Shown here in pieces: positions 6,789 to 7,788 of a DNA stretch of 7,788 bases (positions within the stretch are counted from its first letter, which is position 1; each line of letters begins with the position of its first letter). The notes beneath the pieces were generated by a model. It did no database searches. It saw only the letters and a list, made by a program, of their open reading frames with translations, and was not told where the DNA came from. The stretch is from Victivallales bacterium. Lineage in GTDB: Bacteria; Verrucomicrobiota; Lentisphaeria; Oligosphaerales; Oligosphaeraceae. The stretch is from positions 1 through 7,788 of the forward strand of contig JAFRLP010000391.1 of the NCBI GenBank assembly GCA_017431185.1. The letters are read 5' to 3'. The translations under genes were made by a program, and so were the position numbers.

Positions 6789-7631
6789 ATGAAAAAACTC
6801 TTCATAACTCTTCTTTCCTTATCCTTCGCAGTTCTGACGGCGTCTGAGTTTGTCAAAAACGCGGATTTCAGCAGCGTGTCTCCTGAAAAGCTTCCAACCT
6901 CCTGGAGCATCAATGCCAATCCAGGCAGCAAGGTGGAGGTCAACGATGGTGTGCTGACCATGAAGCCAGCCAACGAAAAAGACAGCATTCTATTGATTCA
7001 GCATGGAATCAAACTGCCTTACAACACGCCACTTCTGGTCAGCTATGATGCGATGGCGGAGGCCGATGCCGTCTACCGCATCTATATCGAAGGAACTCGA
7101 AAACAAAACGGCAAAACCGAATACTACTCATTCATTTTGCAACCCAAAATCTCAGGCACGGGAAAATTCGAGACGATACAAGACGTCATCAACATCCCTG
7201 ACAAATGGCAGAATCCATACATCGTCATAAGAGTCATCGGCAACAAGGCGGTTAGCTTCAAGAACCTGCAAATTAAAGAGATAAATGATATCCCTGACTT
7301 CAATTTCGACTTCGCCATCCAAAATGACGGCATACCGCTCGGCTGGGGACTGCGCGGCAAAAAAGAACAATTCAAATTCTCAAAGAACTTAGCGGTTCTG
7401 ACGCCGCAGGGACAGAACATCGCCTTCATCAACTACCATCTGAATCAAATGATTCCAGGCGTCACCTACCACATTTCGCTGGATGTGAGAGGCGATGAAG
7501 GCGACAGATTCAAGGCCTACGCGGAATGGTCATTGCGCGACCACGACGGCAAATATGTGAGAAGTTCCTCGTCGGTAACTGCAATGAAGCGGGGACACCT
7601 TGCGCAGTCGTCGCCGCAGGGGGCTATGTGA
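6789..7631 (+). CDS. exported tandem jelly-roll (carbohydrate-binding-like) protein, 3'-truncated
   Basis: The open frame has 280 residues. An N-terminal signal peptide is clear: MKK, hydrophobic residues 4-17, probable cleavage after A18 or S19, and no lipobox cysteine. Two similar modules follow. Module 1 begins N24-x-DF-...-P36-x-x-W39 and runs to about residue 166; module 2 begins N172-x-DF-...-P183-x-x-W186. The 'N-x-DF, then P-x-x-W' opening and alternating beta-strand pattern are those of CBM4/9-like galactose-binding jelly rolls, which usually bind polysaccharides next to glycoside hydrolase domains. Module repeat length is about 148 residues, but module 2 keeps native-looking sequence only to about Y256-R258 (AEWSLRDHDGKYV). 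The remaining residues, SSSVTAMKRGHLAQSSPQGAM, are the antisense of a DUF3795 gene, so the true C-terminus, perhaps including a catalytic part, is lost. It may be non-functional. No ribosome binding site is visible before the start. Confidence 0.7.
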   Translation: MKKLFITLLSLSFAVLTASEFVKNADFSSVSPEKLPTSWSINANPGSKVEVNDGVLTMKPANEKDSILLIQHGIKLPYNTPLLVSYDAMAEADAVYRIYIEGTRKQNGKTEYYSFILQPKISGTGKFETIQDVINIPDKWQNPYIVIRVIGNKAVSFKNLQIKEINDIPDFNFDFAIQNDGIPLGWGLRGKKEQFKFSKNLAVLTPQGQNIAFINYHLNQMIPGVTYHISLDVRGDEGDRFKAYAEWSLRDHDGKYVRSSSSVTAMKRGHLAQSSPQGAM

Positions 7632-7663
7632 CAACTTTTGGCCTCTTCGTCTGTTTTGTTCAT
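7517..7663 (-). pseudogene. 5' fragment of a DUF3795 gene
   Basis: From ATG 7663-7661 the minus strand encodes HIAPCGDDCARCPRFIA, the N-terminal cysteine motif of DUF3795 proteins (C16-G-x-x-C20-x-x-C23-P), presumably metal-binding; function of the family is unknown. Recognisable sequence ends near residue 35 (TDEELL). The last 13 residues before the TAG at 7519-7517 are the antisense of the exported jelly-roll gene, so the frame is a chimera of 48 residues where family members are much longer and have further cysteines. No clear Shine-Dalgarno precedes the ATG. Earlier in-frame ATGs exist (7729), but the sequence they add is not family-like. The gene is broken and its downstream part is absent from the window. 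Confidence 0.65.
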
Positions 7664-7671
7664 ATAGGTGT

Positions 7672-7691
7672 GACTATTACCGACTCTTACC
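7672..7691. repeat. tandem 10-base repeat before the DUF3795 fragment
   Basis: GACTATTACC is directly followed by GACTCTTACC, one mismatch in ten. A spacing of ten bases puts both copies on the same face of the helix, as for paired regulator sites. It lies 9-28 bases upstream of the DUF3795 start codon. Confidence 0.45.
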
Positions 7692-7716
7692 GATGGAGAA
7701 ATTCTGAATGAATGTC

Positions 7717-7733
7717 GTGCATGACACATGCAC
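7717..7733. promoter_or_regulatory. palindromic operator-like site with adjacent -10 element
   Basis: GTGCATG-ACA-CATGCAC is a perfect 7+7 inverted repeat. Read leftwards, TATATT/TATTAT (7745-7738) lies just ahead of it, so the expected transcription start of the DUF3795 gene would fall inside the palindrome, a usual place for a repressor site. No good -35 is visible. Confidence 0.4.
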
Positions 7734-7767
7734 CTTGATAATATAGCCTTTAAATTGGTAAAATCTT

Positions 7768-7788
7768 TTCTCGTGATTCCATTTCCCA
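7768..7788 (+). repeat. dispersed direct repeat, copy C (at window end)
   Basis: These 21 bases match 1324-1344 with a single difference and share TCGTGATTCCA with copy A at 214. The match reaches the last base of the window, so the repeat unit may be longer. As with copy B, it lies upstream of a minus-strand gene. Confidence 0.55.

Overview
The window reads as an accessory part of a bacterial chromosome, assembled from pieces of different composition. No marker gene fixes the organism. The secreted protein with tandem jelly-roll modules, the very large multidomain kinase-like protein and the moderate G+C would suit a gut bacterium of the PVC group (Lentisphaerota/Victivallales type). That is a guess from style, not a demonstrated assignment.

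Left part (1-1540). The first 144 bases are the C-terminal end of a protein that looks like a phage-type serine recombinase, closed by a strong rho-independent terminator. A clearly AT-rich block follows, carrying one minus-strand gene for a zinc-ribbon protein of an uncharacterised DUF4145-like family. The same 14-base word (TCGTGATTCCAGTT) flanks this block in direct orientation, and a third, longer but diverged copy closes the window. Recombinase tail, foreign composition and direct repeats together suggest a small inserted cassette. A short unrecognised coding remnant lies to its right.

Centre (1541-6154). Three minus-strand genes run leftwards. The first is a 1203-residue protein whose C-terminal half is a recognisable ABC1/UbiB (AarF/COQ8) atypical kinase behind about 640 residues that I cannot assign. 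The second is a 115-residue protein with three membrane segments, whose start overlaps the kinase stop as ATGA. After a 91-base gap comes a GrpB/UPF0157-family protein with its own strong ribosome binding site. The kinase and membrane protein are very probably translationally coupled and may act together at the membrane. GrpB may simply be co-transcribed.

Right part (6155-7788). A 634-base divergent intergenic region carries a GC-rich, hairpin-dense, repeat-like block of about 200 bases. It is followed by a plus-strand gene for an exported protein with one complete and one incomplete jelly-roll (carbohydrate-binding-like) module. That gene runs tail-to-tail into the first 35 residues of a minus-strand DUF3795 gene: both have lost their 3' ends at a junction near 7550-7562, which looks like a deletion or rearrangement scar. 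The upstream region of the DUF3795 remnant keeps a palindrome over the expected transcription start, a tandem 10-base repeat, and the third copy of the dispersed repeat.
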